Of a DNA stretch of 64,000 nt, positions 44,195 to 53,267 are shown in pieces; the first letter of the stretch is position 1, and the number at the start of each line of letters is the position of its first letter. The stretch lies in contig OZ252212.1 of the NCBI GenBank assembly GCA_965248955.1, forward strand, positions 1,116,001-1,180,000, given 5' to 3'. Below the pieces are notes generated by a model. That model did not search any database and was not told the origin of the DNA. It was given only the letters and a program-made list of their open reading frames with translations. The DNA is from DAOUJH01 sp965248955. GTDB lineage: Bacteria > Chloroflexota > Dehalococcoidia > Lucifugimonadales > QGNO01. The position numbers and the translations under genes were made by a program.

Positions 44195-45022
44195 TCAGCT
44201 CGCGGTGGTCGATGGAAGCTTGGGTAGAACGGCCTCCACTAGGCGGTCGTATTCGCCGGCCACCTGCTTGCTTTCCAGCACGGTGGGCTTCTTGCTAGTC
44301 ATATACTCGGCCAGCAGTTGATGTCTACCCAGGAAGGCTAGGTCCATCTCTGTGGCGAGGTCTTCTCCGGCTCCTGAGCCGAATACACCGCCGGAGAGGT
44401 TTTCCAATACACCCAACACGTTCACGTTCATTTTCTTGATCATATTTATAGACCGCTTGGCGTCCAGCTTGGCCAGCGACTGAGGCGTAGTCACCACCAC
44501 AAAGCCGTCCAACTGTAGCACCTGCATGATGGTGAGCGGAGCGTCTGAGGTGCCGGGAGGCAGGTCGACCACCAGGTAGTCGAGTTCACCCCAGTCGGTG
44601 TTCTGCAGGAACTGATTCAGGGCATTGTGGATCATTGGACCACGCCAGATGATGGCCTCCTCTTCGTTCTCCTGGAAAAAGGACATGGACATAACCTTTA
44701 CGCCGTAAGCGTTGGGAGGTATGAACTGGCCGTTGTCCATGGCGGCGGGCTCTGTAGCGCCGATGACCCTTGCCGCGTTGGGGCAGTCTATGTCGGAATC
44801 CAACAATCCAACGGCGAAACCTTTGTTTGCCAGGGCAACCGCCAGGTTCACCGCTACGGTTGTCTTGCCCACGCCGCCCTTGCCGCTGTAAACGCCTAGC
44901 TTTACCTTGATGCGGCTCAGGCGGTCACCTATCTGGCGGCGTTGCTGCCAGGTACGTTTGATAGAGTCAAGGCGAGCCCGCTCCTGGGGGCTCATCTCGG
45001 GCAATTTGCGTTCTGCCGTCAT
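44195..45022 (-). CDS. mrp: Mrp/NBP35-family iron-sulfur carrier ATPase
   Basis: 275 residues. A deviant Walker A, YSGKGGVGKTTVAVNLA, LLDSDIDCPN and DYLVVDLPPGTSD identify Mrp/ApbC, a P-loop carrier for Fe-S clusters. The usual C-terminal CxxC is not seen, so cluster binding may differ. It follows the MIP18-type gene after three bases, and the pair probably works together. Confidence 0.88.
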   Translation of the reverse strand: MTAERKLPEMSPQERARLDSIKRTWQQRRQIGDRLSRIKVKLGVYSGKGGVGKTTVAVNLAVALANKGFAVGLLDSDIDCPNAARVIGATEPAAMDNGQFIPPNAYGVKVMSMSFFQENEEEAIIWRGPMIHNALNQFLQNTDWGELDYLVVDLPPGTSDAPLTIMQVLQLDGFVVVTTPQSLAKLDAKRSINMIKKMNVNVLGVLENLSGGVFGSGAGEDLATEMDLAFLGRHQLLAEYMTSKKPTVLESKQVAGEYDRLVEAVLPKLPSTTAS

Positions 45023-45025
45023 TGG

Positions 45026-45331
45026 CTAGATGCCCAGGAGGGCCTTGCCGTCTTCAGTGAGCATATCGGGCGTCCACGGCGGGTCGAAGACCATCTCCAC
45101 CGTCACGTCCTCTAGGCCTTCCAGCTCAGAGACGGCCCACTCCGCCTGCTGTGCTATGTACGGCCCCATGCCACAGCCGGGGGCGGTCAGCGTCATCCGG
45201 ACGTGTACTTCGTTGCCGTCGTTGACCGCTACTCCGTATATCAATCCAAGGTCAACCACGTTGACCGGGATCTCGGGGTCGTAGACTTCCTTAAGTTTCT
45301 CCAGAATTTCTTCTTTGGTTATGGTCGCCAT
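45026..45331 (-). CDS. MIP18/DUF59 metal-sulfur cluster assembly factor
   Basis: 101 residues. KLKEVYDPEIPVNVVDLGLIYG and the LTAPGCGMG motif with its reactive Cys are typical of SufT/MIP18 proteins that help in Fe-S maturation. GGAG precedes the ATG. It is the first gene of the pair with mrp. Confidence 0.92.
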   Translation of the reverse strand: MATITKEEILEKLKEVYDPEIPVNVVDLGLIYGVAVNDGNEVHVRMTLTAPGCGMGPYIAQQAEWAVSELEGLEDVTVEMVFDPPWTPDMLTEDGKALLGI

Positions 45332-45400
45332 TTTTTACTCCTGTTCAGGATGAATCCAAGGCTTCAATGCAGGGATTGTATCCAATGTTGATTCACAGGG

Positions 45401-45661
45401 TCAAGTTTGGAGCTTCAGCCGTGGGTCTCCGGAGACATCCCATTGTTCGAGTTCCAGATAGCTCTGGCCGAGAACGGCGCGTCCTGCGATGCCGCCGAGC
45501 GGCCAGTCGAATATCACCAGCCAGAATGGGCCGCCGTCGTGCCCCTCGCCGGCGTTCTCTTTGTCAACGGATGCCGTGATCAGTCCGGTCCTGCCGTAGA
45601 GGAGTGATTGCCGGTCCGTGACCTTGACTCTGCTGCCCTGCTTTATGTCTTGCCCTGTCAT
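45401..45661 (-). CDS. Small protein of unknown function
   Basis: I do not recognise it. 86 residues, beta-rich, with GSRVKVTDRQSLLYGRTGLI at the start and a Trp-rich middle (PFWLVIFDWPLGGIAG). The first part could be a small SH3/KOW-like barrel. GGAG stands six bases before the ATG, which supports coding. It is separate from its neighbours. Confidence 0.6.
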   Translation of the reverse strand: MTGQDIKQGSRVKVTDRQSLLYGRTGLITASVDKENAGEGHDGGPFWLVIFDWPLGGIAGRAVLGQSYLELEQWDVSGDPRLKLQT

Positions 45662-45744
45662 GAGTTGCTCCGGAAAACGTATTGGCCCTTAGCGTTCTGA
45701 TGATACACGACTTTAAGGCTTTGATACAGGAGACGATGTATTTA

Positions 45745-45777
45745 GGGACAGTTCAGAAAGGCTAACGGTCTGTTCCC
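45745..45777 (-). terminator. Possible terminator of proS
   Basis: GGGAACAG and CTGTCCC on the minus strand form a 7-bp stem with one bulge and an 18-base loop, about 65 bases past the proS stop codon. There is no T-run, so this is weak. Confidence 0.3.
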
Positions 45778-45841
45778 ACTCGCCCGTCCGGGTAGGTCCT
45801 TGGAATCTGGGGTGCCTTGCGAAGGTCATGAAAGGAGGCGC

Positions 45842-47545
45842 TCACCGAACTTGGCTCAGGATTGCTTTAACCGTCTCAACCGCGCTGTCTAACGGCGCCA
45901 GCGTTCCTTTTTCTTCCAGCCTGCCTTTGAGCTCTATCGAGCCTTGCCGCAGGTTGCGTGGCGAAACCACCAAGCGCAGAGGAAGGCCCAACAGGTCGGC
46001 GTCATTGAACTTCACGCCCGCGGACTCTTCTCGATCATCGTACAGTACCTCCAAGCCGGCATCTTGCAGCCTGCGGTAGAGGTGTTCCGCGGTCTTGTAC
46101 ACTTCGCTGTTTTCAGGATTGAGAGAAAGCAGGTGTACCTGGTAAGGGGCTATGGGTGGTGGAAAAACTATCCCCTTATCGTCGTGGTTCTGCTCGATGG
46201 CGGCGGCCAGCAGGCGTCCCACGCCTATGCCGTAGCACCCCATCACCATGGGATGCTGGTCGCCATGCTCGTCGAGGTAGCCAGCGCCGAGGCGTTCGGA
46301 GTAGAAGGTGCCCAGCTTGAAGATATGGCCCACCTCTATGCCGCGGATGGCTTCCAGGGTGGATTCGCATTTGGGACAGGTGTACCCCTCCTTGGCCAGC
46401 GCTATGTCCGCTACCAGTGTCGCGTGGAAGTCCCTGGGAAAATTGGCATTGCGGAAATGGTATCCGTCTCTGTTAGCGCCGACGACGAAGTTATTGCCGG
46501 TGTTGGCCGATTCATCTACCACAACCGTCACGTCTTTCAGGCCGATGGGTGACGCCGACCCGGCCACTATTCCTGCTTCGGCCACCTCTTCGTCTGACGC
46601 CATGCGCAGATCATGGGCTTTGAGGACGTTGTTCAGCTTGATCTCGTTGACGTCCAGATCGCCGCGAATTACCACGAACACCAAGCGGTCGCCGGCCATA
46701 TAGAAGACGGCTTTCAGCGTCTTGCTTTGGGGCACGGCAAGAAGCTGCGCCAAATCCTCTATGGTCTTTGCTCCCGGAGTTGCTATCTCTTCCAAGGGGG
46801 CCTGGTCTTCATAAGGAAGGGGTTCCGGTTTGAAACCGGCTCGTTCCACGTTGGCGGCATATCCGCAACCGGGGCAATGGAGAATCGTATCCTCGCCGGC
46901 CTCTGCGGGGAGAATGAACTCCTGTGAGTCCTTACCGCCGATGGCGCCACTATCCGCTTCCACCACTAAGGTGGGCAGGCCGCTCCGCTTGAATATGTTG
47001 CGATAGGCTTGGGACATCTTGGTGTAAGAGATTGCCAGTCCTTCTTCGTCGGCGTCGAAAGAGTAAGCGTCCTTCATGGCGAATTCACGGACACGCAGGA
47101 GTCCGGCGCGGGGACGCGGCTCGTCACGGAACTTGGTTTGGATCTGGTACAAGGTTAGGGGCAGATCCCGGTAGGAGCTGACGTTGGCTTTGACAATATT
47201 GGTAACGACCTCTTCATGGGTGGGGGCCAGCACAAGGTCGCGCTCCCGCCTATCGTGCAGTCGGAACAAGTTCTGGCCCAGGGCCGCGTCCCGGTCCGTT
47301 TTTTGCCATAGCTCCAGCGGCTGCAGGGTGGGCATGTGCACTTCCTGCGCCCCGGCTGCGTCCATCTCTTCACGGATAATCTGATCTATTTTCTTCAGAG
47401 AGCGGTACGCCAGAGGAAGGTAGGCGTAAACGCCCGCCGCCACCTGGTAGATGAGGCTTGCCCTCAGCATAAGCCGGTGGCTGGCGGTCTCAGCCTCCGC
47501 CGGGGCTTCTCGCAGTGTTTTGCCTAACGATTGGGATACACGCAT
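45842..47545 (-). CDS. proS: Prolyl-tRNA synthetase
   Basis: 567 residues, bacterial type with the YbaK-like editing insertion. Class II motif 2 FRDEPRPRAGLLRVREF and motif 3 GCYGIGVGRLLAA are present, with the anticodon-binding domain at the end. Full length, starting MRVSQSLGKTL. It is monocistronic. Confidence 0.96.
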   Translation of the reverse strand: MRVSQSLGKTLREAPAEAETASHRLMLRASLIYQVAAGVYAYLPLAYRSLKKIDQIIREEMDAAGAQEVHMPTLQPLELWQKTDRDAALGQNLFRLHDRRERDLVLAPTHEEVVTNIVKANVSSYRDLPLTLYQIQTKFRDEPRPRAGLLRVREFAMKDAYSFDADEEGLAISYTKMSQAYRNIFKRSGLPTLVVEADSGAIGGKDSQEFILPAEAGEDTILHCPGCGYAANVERAGFKPEPLPYEDQAPLEEIATPGAKTIEDLAQLLAVPQSKTLKAVFYMAGDRLVFVVIRGDLDVNEIKLNNVLKAHDLRMASDEEVAEAGIVAGSASPIGLKDVTVVVDESANTGNNFVVGANRDGYHFRNANFPRDFHATLVADIALAKEGYTCPKCESTLEAIRGIEVGHIFKLGTFYSERLGAGYLDEHGDQHPMVMGCYGIGVGRLLAAAIEQNHDDKGIVFPPPIAPYQVHLLSLNPENSEVYKTAEHLYRRLQDAGLEVLYDDREESAGVKFNDADLLGLPLRLVVSPRNLRQGSIELKGRLEEKGTLAPLDSAVETVKAILSQVR

Positions 47546-47989
47546 TATTGGTCCTCTGGCCGTTATAGCAGTCTAGGTTATCAAAATGAGGGGTGCTATG
47601 CACGGACACGTGGGCATTACGGACACGGGGGCGTGCGAATCGGCCTGAACAGGTGCTGAATGCTTGAACGATTCACCAAACTGGACGAAATCGAGAGTCT
47701 TCACGGGGATGTTCTGGTTGGAGGTGTAGCTAGACTGTTTCCACACGGGGATAGTAAGTCGCTGATGTGCCGCTGTTCTGACGGCTCTCACAGTGTCCCA
47801 TTTTGCTGGTTGCCAACGCTTGCCCACAACGAGCGCCCCAGAGATGGCCGAATAGGAGCAGGCCGACAGAACTCAGCCCATTTATGAGAGACATTGGCAA
47901 CGCCATCCTACGGGCCATTTACAGTGAGTGTTCCTGACAAAACTGGCTGAAAGGCGTTGCCCTTGCTCATGAAAACAGGCGGCAATCTG
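47546..47989. other. Intergenic stretch between proS and the GH15 gene
   Basis: No supported gene. It has a tandem ACGGACACG pair near 47605-47635 upstream of proS and, at 47674-47706, a copy of the sequence that follows tRNA-Val at 51222. The open frames here lack Shine-Dalgarno sites and recognisable motifs. Confidence 0.5.
47674..47706 (+). repeat. Copy of the sequence flanking tRNA-Val
   Basis: CACCAAACTGGAC is identical to 51220-51232, and the following ~20 bases differ only by transitions. The other copy begins at the tRNA 3' end. Confidence 0.55.
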
Positions 47990-48019
47990 TTAACATTAGA
48001 GTCACTCAGTTGATATGAT
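47990..48019 (+). promoter_or_regulatory. Promoter of the GH15 gene
   Basis: TTAACA (47990-47995) and TATGAT (48014-48019) with an 18-base spacer, about 55 bases before the 48075 ATG. Each box has one mismatch to the consensus. Confidence 0.5.
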
Positions 48020-48074
48020 GGGGCAGGTAGATTAGATTCGGCTAGCACGGCTAGTCTGGACCATAGAATCCGGC

Positions 48075-49934
48075 ATGAGCTATCAACCGATTGAGAATTA
48101 CGGAATCATTGGCAACATGCACACTGTTGCCCTGGTTGGGATGAACGGTTCGATCGACTGGTTCTGCATCCCCAGTTTCGACTCGCCCAGCATATTCGGC
48201 GCAATTCTGGATCAGGCCAAAGGCGGGCACTTCAAGATTGCGCCCACGATGAGTGGTGTAACCCATAAGCAACTCTACTGGCCCCAGACCAACGTGCTGG
48301 TGACGCGATTCCTGTCCCCCGATGGCGTTGGTGAGGTTACAGACTTCATGCCAATGGAGGCCGATGAGGAACAGTATAAACACGAGCACAATGAGCTGGT
48401 GCGCCGCGTCAGCGTAGTGCGTGGCGTAATGCGCTTTCGAATAGAATGTTTCCCCGCCTTCGACTATGGCCGGGACTCCCATAAGGTAGTAGAAATCCCC
48501 AATTCGGGGGCCTACTTCGTCTCATCCAAAATCATGTTGCAGCTTTCCACCTCTGTGCCGCTGCACCGCAGCCCTGGCCCTCTAGGAGAGGGAATGATGG
48601 CGGAGTTTACCCTGCACGAGGGGCAGACCGTAGCCTTCGCCATCGGGGAGCTCTGCAACGAGTGTGGCGACTATCTTCCACCCTTCTCGGACACGGAAAG
48701 TCAGCGGATTTTTGAGGATACCGTCAACTACTGGCGCTCCTGGCTCGCAAGTTCCACCTACCGAGGCCGTTGGCGAGAGATAGTGGAGCGCTCGGCCTTG
48801 GTGCTGAAGCTCCTCACTTATAAGCCCACCGGCGCCATTGTCGCCGCGCCAACGTGCAGCTTGCCTGAAGAGTTGGGGGGAGAACGCAACTGGGACTATC
48901 GCTACACGTGGATTAGAGACGCCGCCTTCACTCTCTACGCCCTGCTGCGCATAGGGTTCACCGAGGAGGCGGGCCAGTTTATGAACTGGATCGAGGCCAG
49001 AGCCGCCGAGATAAACCCGGATGGCTCCCTACAGATCATGTACGGCATAGATGGCCGTCACCTCCTGACGGAAGAGACCTTGGAGCACCTAGAGGGTCAC
49101 CGTGGCTCTCGGCCGGTGCGTATCGGCAACAGTGCCTACTCTCAGCTGCAACTGGACATCTACGGCGAGTTGATGGACGCCGTTTACCTTTACAACAGGT
49201 ACGGCCATCCTATTTCCAGAGATTTCTGGGTGCACCTGCGGAGGCTGATTAACTGGGTCTGCGACAATTGGCAGCGGCCCGACGAGGGCATTTGGGAGAT
49301 GCGCAGCGTGCAGGACCATTACGTCTACTCCAAGCTTATGTGCTGGGTTGCCATAGACCGCGCCCTGCGCGTCGCCGATGCCCGTGCCTTTCCGGCGGAC
49401 CGGGAAAGGTGGTACAAGACCCGAGACCGCATCTACGAAGAGATTATGCAGCGGGGATGGAACAGCCGCCGCCGCGCCTTTGTCCAGGCTTACGAAAGCG
49501 AGCATCTAGACGCATCAAATCTGACAATGCCCTTGGTGTTCTTTATGGCCCCCACGGATCCCCGTATGCTTCAGACCCTGGATGCCATCAACCGCTCGCC
49601 GGAGAAGGGCGGACTGGTGTCCAATAGCCTTGTATACCGCTACAACGTGAAGGTATCGCCCGACGGCCTCAGCGGTCAGGAGGGCACCTTCAATATCTGC
49701 ACCTTCTGGTTGGTAGAGGCCCTCACCCGGGCCGGCCGCTCCGACCGGGCGCGCTTGGAACAGGCCCAACTTATGTTTGAGAAGATGCTTGGATACGCCA
49801 ACCACGTGGGTCTCTACGCCGAGGAGACCGGCCATAGCGGCGAGAGCCTGGGCAACTTTCCTCAAGCCTTTACACACCTAGCCCTTATCAGTTCGGCCTT
49901 CAACCTGGATCGCGCCTTGGACGGGCTGTATTGA
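48075..49934 (+). CDS. Glycoside hydrolase family 15 protein (glucoamylase/trehalase-like)
   Basis: 619 residues. The N-terminal beta domain starts YQPIENYGIIGNMHTVALVG and has SIDWFCIPSFDSPSIFGAIL. The (alpha/alpha)6 catalytic barrel has RNWDYRYTWIRDAAFTLYAL and, with an expected catalytic Glu, DEGIWEMR. No signal peptide is visible, so it probably acts on intracellular glucan or trehalose. It has its own promoter and no sugar genes next to it. Confidence 0.92.
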   Translation: MSYQPIENYGIIGNMHTVALVGMNGSIDWFCIPSFDSPSIFGAILDQAKGGHFKIAPTMSGVTHKQLYWPQTNVLVTRFLSPDGVGEVTDFMPMEADEEQYKHEHNELVRRVSVVRGVMRFRIECFPAFDYGRDSHKVVEIPNSGAYFVSSKIMLQLSTSVPLHRSPGPLGEGMMAEFTLHEGQTVAFAIGELCNECGDYLPPFSDTESQRIFEDTVNYWRSWLASSTYRGRWREIVERSALVLKLLTYKPTGAIVAAPTCSLPEELGGERNWDYRYTWIRDAAFTLYALLRIGFTEEAGQFMNWIEARAAEINPDGSLQIMYGIDGRHLLTEETLEHLEGHRGSRPVRIGNSAYSQLQLDIYGELMDAVYLYNRYGHPISRDFWVHLRRLINWVCDNWQRPDEGIWEMRSVQDHYVYSKLMCWVAIDRALRVADARAFPADRERWYKTRDRIYEEIMQRGWNSRRRAFVQAYESEHLDASNLTMPLVFFMAPTDPRMLQTLDAINRSPEKGGLVSNSLVYRYNVKVSPDGLSGQEGTFNICTFWLVEALTRAGRSDRARLEQAQLMFEKMLGYANHVGLYAEETGHSGESLGNFPQAFTHLALISSAFNLDRALDGLY

Positions 49935-50050
49935 GAGTAAAGATACTCCTGTCTCCCGCCGAGGACTTCCTTGGAGACGTAGACCCTACTTAGGTTCTCG
50001 CAATCTATTGCTGGGCACAGTGTGGGAAGGCACGGCCATGAGGGGAGGTT

Positions 50051-51064
50051 ATGGCAAGAGGACGCAGACCTTCGGGAAGAGCAGAGATGGCTGGAAGGCG
50101 ACGGCAAATCACACGGTTGACGGGCTCTCGAGTCGTACGCTGGGGGCTGCCTATCGTGCTGTTGTTCGTAGGCTTCTATTGTTATGTCTCCTATTCCATG
50201 GCATCGGGTGTGACCACGCTCGACAGAAGCGCATTGGATGGACATCCCAACGAATACGGGCTGCCCTATGAGAACGTGGCGTTCTCCCCGCGAGGCGACG
50301 AGTGGGATGACATTGTCTTGAGAGGCTGGATCATTGAGAAGGAGAGACTCGCAGGTCCCAGAGACGAGTTGACAGTAATACTGGTCCATGGTCTGAACAG
50401 AAACCGCACTGCAGACAACGCCCTGGCGTTGGCCAGAAGACTGTTTGACCGTGGCTTCAACGTGCTGTTGTTCGACATGAGAGGTCACGGGGAGTCGGAC
50501 GGCGATCAGTTGTCCGCCGGATACTTTGAGAAGTGGGATGTTCTGGGCGCCTACGACTTCCTGGTGCAGAGAGGCGCGCCACCAGGAGGCATAGGTGTGT
50601 TGGGCTGGTCCTTAGGGGGAGCTACGGCTCTGCTGGCTGCCGCCGAGGAGCCCGCGATCAGGGGCGTGGTAGCGGACAGCTCCTTCGCTGACGTGCACGA
50701 CCTGATCGCTCAGGAGACGGCTCGTGCCACGGTCTTTCCCCAGTGGACAGTACCGGCGTTCGTTCCGGGCATGAAAATCATTTCCCGCGTTCTGTACGGC
50801 ATAGACGTGGGTGCGGTGGTGCCGGAGAAAGCGGCCGGAACTCTTGGCTATCCCATCCTGGTGATTCACGGCGGCGCGGACAGCCGTGTCCCTAAAGGGC
50901 AGAGCATTCGCATACACGCCTCCGCTCCAACGGGCAGCGAGCTTTGGCTGGCCCCGGGCTCCGACCACGCCGACGCCGTGCTTGACGCGCCAGACGAGTA
51001 CGTGGAACGGGTTGACGCCTACTTTCGCAGCCGACTCGCCGACAACGCGCCGGGATTGTGGTGA
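50051..51064 (+). CDS. Alpha/beta hydrolase, membrane anchored
   Basis: 337 residues. A basic start and one membrane helix (LPIVLLFVGFYCYVSYSMA) lead to a hydrolase domain with VILVHGLNRNR, DMRGHGESDG, the nucleophile GWSLGG, an Asp in GADSRVP and a His in GSDHAD. The substrate is unknown. GGGGAGG precedes the ATG. Monocistronic. Confidence 0.85.
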   Translation: MARGRRPSGRAEMAGRRRQITRLTGSRVVRWGLPIVLLFVGFYCYVSYSMASGVTTLDRSALDGHPNEYGLPYENVAFSPRGDEWDDIVLRGWIIEKERLAGPRDELTVILVHGLNRNRTADNALALARRLFDRGFNVLLFDMRGHGESDGDQLSAGYFEKWDVLGAYDFLVQRGAPPGGIGVLGWSLGGATALLAAAEEPAIRGVVADSSFADVHDLIAQETARATVFPQWTVPAFVPGMKIISRVLYGIDVGAVVPEKAAGTLGYPILVIHGGADSRVPKGQSIRIHASAPTGSELWLAPGSDHADAVLDAPDEYVERVDAYFRSRLADNAPGLW

Positions 51065-51147
51065 GAACGCCCATTGCGACGGTCGTAGCGGCGACGCGGT
51101 CATTGCCAAGCCGGTAGTGCAATACTATACTGGCGAAGCTAGAGGCA

Positions 51148-51224
51148 GGGCGGTTAGCTCAGATGGTTAGAGCGTCGCGTTGACATCGCGGAGGTCACTG
51201 GTTCGAGTCCAGTACCGCCCACCA
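51148..51224 (+). tRNA. tRNA-Val (anticodon GAC)
   Basis: A complete cloverleaf: acceptor GGGCGGT pairing with ACCGCCC, D-arm AGCTCAGATGGTTAGAGC, anticodon stem TCGCG/CGCGG with loop TTGACAT (anticodon GAC), T-arm GGTTCGAGTCC, and an encoded CCA end. The sequence right after it is repeated at 47674. Confidence 0.95.
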
Positions 51225-51330
51225 AACTGGACAAAATCAAGAACCTTCACATTGAGATTCAGGCTAGCAGCCTGACATGGACCTTGGGCTAGGAATGCCC
51301 TGATGATCCCAAGAGAGGAAGCCGCGACGT

Positions 51331-51951
51331 ATGACGGGATGCCCCGCCAACAACTCTCCCGTAGCCCGCGCATTGGGGGACGACTTTATCAATCTACACA
51401 CGGCGGTGCGTAAGCACTACTCTGAGCCAACGGTGGTTTTGAGTGGGGTCATGAACAGTATCAATGTTAAGACGGCAATCAGGCCAGTAGCATTGCTCTC
51501 ATACATGCTGTTCCGTGCCCCGGTCCCGCACAACGGAGAGAATGTTGAATTCACCGTGCACAGCCGAGTCGATGGTTCGGGCGTGATGCATTGGCTTAGG
51601 ACCTTCTTCGGCAACGACGGCTTTCGTAGGGACGTGACGTTCTCTTCTCACATGGTATTTTCAGGCGACCATAGAATCATCGAAACTACGAGATGGGGTC
51701 TGGGGGTAGAGTCGGACTTGCGAGTTGACGACGTAGGAAGCTTGGTCTATGACATCCGGAAGTACGTGTTAAGGGCACCTTTTCTTGGGCTGATTATTGG
51801 GTTCCCCACCTGGGTCTCGCCTTTTGGAGGTGGCTGCACCACCGAAACCGGAGAGAGTGAAGCCAGTTTCAGTGTCAACTTTGAGATGACCCATCCGGTA
51901 TTCGGACGAACTATCGGCTACTCGGGTAGGTGTCGGATGTCGTCCTCTTGA
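51331..51951 (+). CDS. DUF4166-like protein
   Basis: 206 residues, with no membrane segment. The layout resembles DUF4166: a LHTAVRKHY start, a VHSRVDGSGVMHWLRTFFG core and SPFGGGCTTETGESEASF near the end. Its function is unknown. No good Shine-Dalgarno site is visible, so the start is uncertain. Confidence 0.65.
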   Translation: MTGCPANNSPVARALGDDFINLHTAVRKHYSEPTVVLSGVMNSINVKTAIRPVALLSYMLFRAPVPHNGENVEFTVHSRVDGSGVMHWLRTFFGNDGFRRDVTFSSHMVFSGDHRIIETTRWGLGVESDLRVDDVGSLVYDIRKYVLRAPFLGLIIGFPTWVSPFGGGCTTETGESEASFSVNFEMTHPVFGRTIGYSGRCRMSSS

Positions 51952-52121
51952 GCTAGCCAAGACTGGGCAGGCGGCAAAAGACATGGCCAAGGGCCAGCCA
52001 CTGCCGCCGGGGTCGCCGTTGCAGCTGCGGGGGTTGCAAAGGGTGGGGGCATAACTAGAATTGGGCTATCGCTCGGTCCCTTCGGGCGACATCACCAGGA
52101 CGAGGCCAAATAGGAATCCCG

Positions 52122-52649
52122 CTAACGATTCTGAGAAACTAATGGTTCAGGCGCTGGGGCAACTGTAAATTCGAGAGGGAAGTCGCTCGGGATGACCTGA
52201 CGCGCCCGGTCGGTCTGTTGCGCCCGGTCAAGCCGCTCAGTGGGTTCAATCCCAACTCCTATTCCTGAGAAATCAGCAAGAGATCCTGCCTCAGTGACAT
52301 TAACGCCTGCCCCGGAGAGATCAAGTTCGACAAGCCGCCTTGCTTCCCGCTGAAGCTCTACGAGTGAGTAGGGTCTTTCAACTACTCGAACTGGGACGCT
52401 GGCCCGCAACGTCCGCACAAGCGCGGCCATCCTGTGAGGGACTTGTCCCTGACTCGACGCGTCTGCTAGAGGCATCTGCCTTGCAACCCTAGGGTCTATT
52501 GTTGGAGGAGCGGCCTCGTGGGATATCTTCGATTTGTGAGCAGATGCCGATTCGTAACCACCGGTGCCTCGGGCGTACAAAATCCCCGCAGCGGCAATCA
52601 ACGTCAGCGCTACTACCAGAATTGCAGAGTATGTGAATCTCCGACTCAT
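52122..52649 (-). CDS. Hypothetical membrane-anchored protein
   Basis: I do not recognise it. 175 residues with an N-terminal membrane helix (YSAILVVALTLIAAAGILYA), then a long hydrophilic part with a possible amphipathic segment (VELQREARRLVELDLSG). It is divergent from 52779. No clear Shine-Dalgarno site is seen, so its reality is only moderately supported. Confidence 0.5.
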   Translation of the reverse strand: MSRRFTYSAILVVALTLIAAAGILYARGTGGYESASAHKSKISHEAAPPTIDPRVARQMPLADASSQGQVPHRMAALVRTLRASVPVRVVERPYSLVELQREARRLVELDLSGAGVNVTEAGSLADFSGIGVGIEPTERLDRAQQTDRARQVIPSDFPLEFTVAPAPEPLVSQNR

Positions 52650-52778
52650 ACCAAAGCTTCTTCGTCTTCACGAATGCAATTACTACAGCAATGTCGTCAA
52701 ATCCAACGAACCCTACTAGAATAGAGGGGCATCTAAGGTTCGATTTTACCACGCCGGGGTTTAGCCATCTCAATTCAG

Positions 52779-53267
52779 GTGCCCCGTGATATCCGGGAGT
52801 CCGATGCACGAAACGTAGTAGCGCTTGGTACGGAGGGACATCTGAGGTCTATCGGCGTAGCGACGGTATCTGCATGGATCGCCTATGCCTTTGCTTGGGC
52901 TGCGGGGATCGGGTTTGCGTTCGTGCCGGTGTACCAGGGTGAGTCAGTAGCTCCAGCACTCCCTGGTGAGTCTGTCGACGAGCGGACCTGGATGAGCTCT
53001 ACTCTGATAGCGGAGAATGGGTTGCATGTAATTTTGTTGCTGCTAGTGCCCATCCTGTTGACCGGCGTTGCTTTGTTGGCCCTTCGGCTCACTGCCAAGA
53101 GCCAGGCGGTACGAAAAGTGCTTCTTTGGGGTCCCGCCGTCGTGCTTCTGGGATTCTGTTTTGTAGCGATAGCTTCCATCGGCATGTTCTATTTGCCAGC
53201 GGCGCTTGCGCTCCTCGTTGCAGCCATTGCTGATCTCGGAGGTCAGGAAGGCAATGAGCCGATCTAG
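52779..53267 (+). CDS. Hypothetical membrane protein
   Basis: 162 residues with about three or four membrane helices (ATVSAWIAYAFAWAAGIGFAF, HVILLLLVPILLTGVALLAL, VLLGFCFVAIASIGMFY). Function unknown. Its stop overlaps the SDR start by 14 bases, so they are co-transcribed. Confidence 0.6.
   Translation: MPRDIRESDARNVVALGTEGHLRSIGVATVSAWIAYAFAWAAGIGFAFVPVYQGESVAPALPGESVDERTWMSSTLIAENGLHVILLLLVPILLTGVALLALRLTAKSQAVRKVLLWGPAVVLLGFCFVAIASIGMFYLPAALALLVAAIADLGGQEGNEPI

Noticed and set aside
51167..51373. Minus-strand frame over tRNA-Val (GGRYWTRTSDLRDVNATL)
   Set aside because: This is a well-known false protein read from tRNA antisense sequence.
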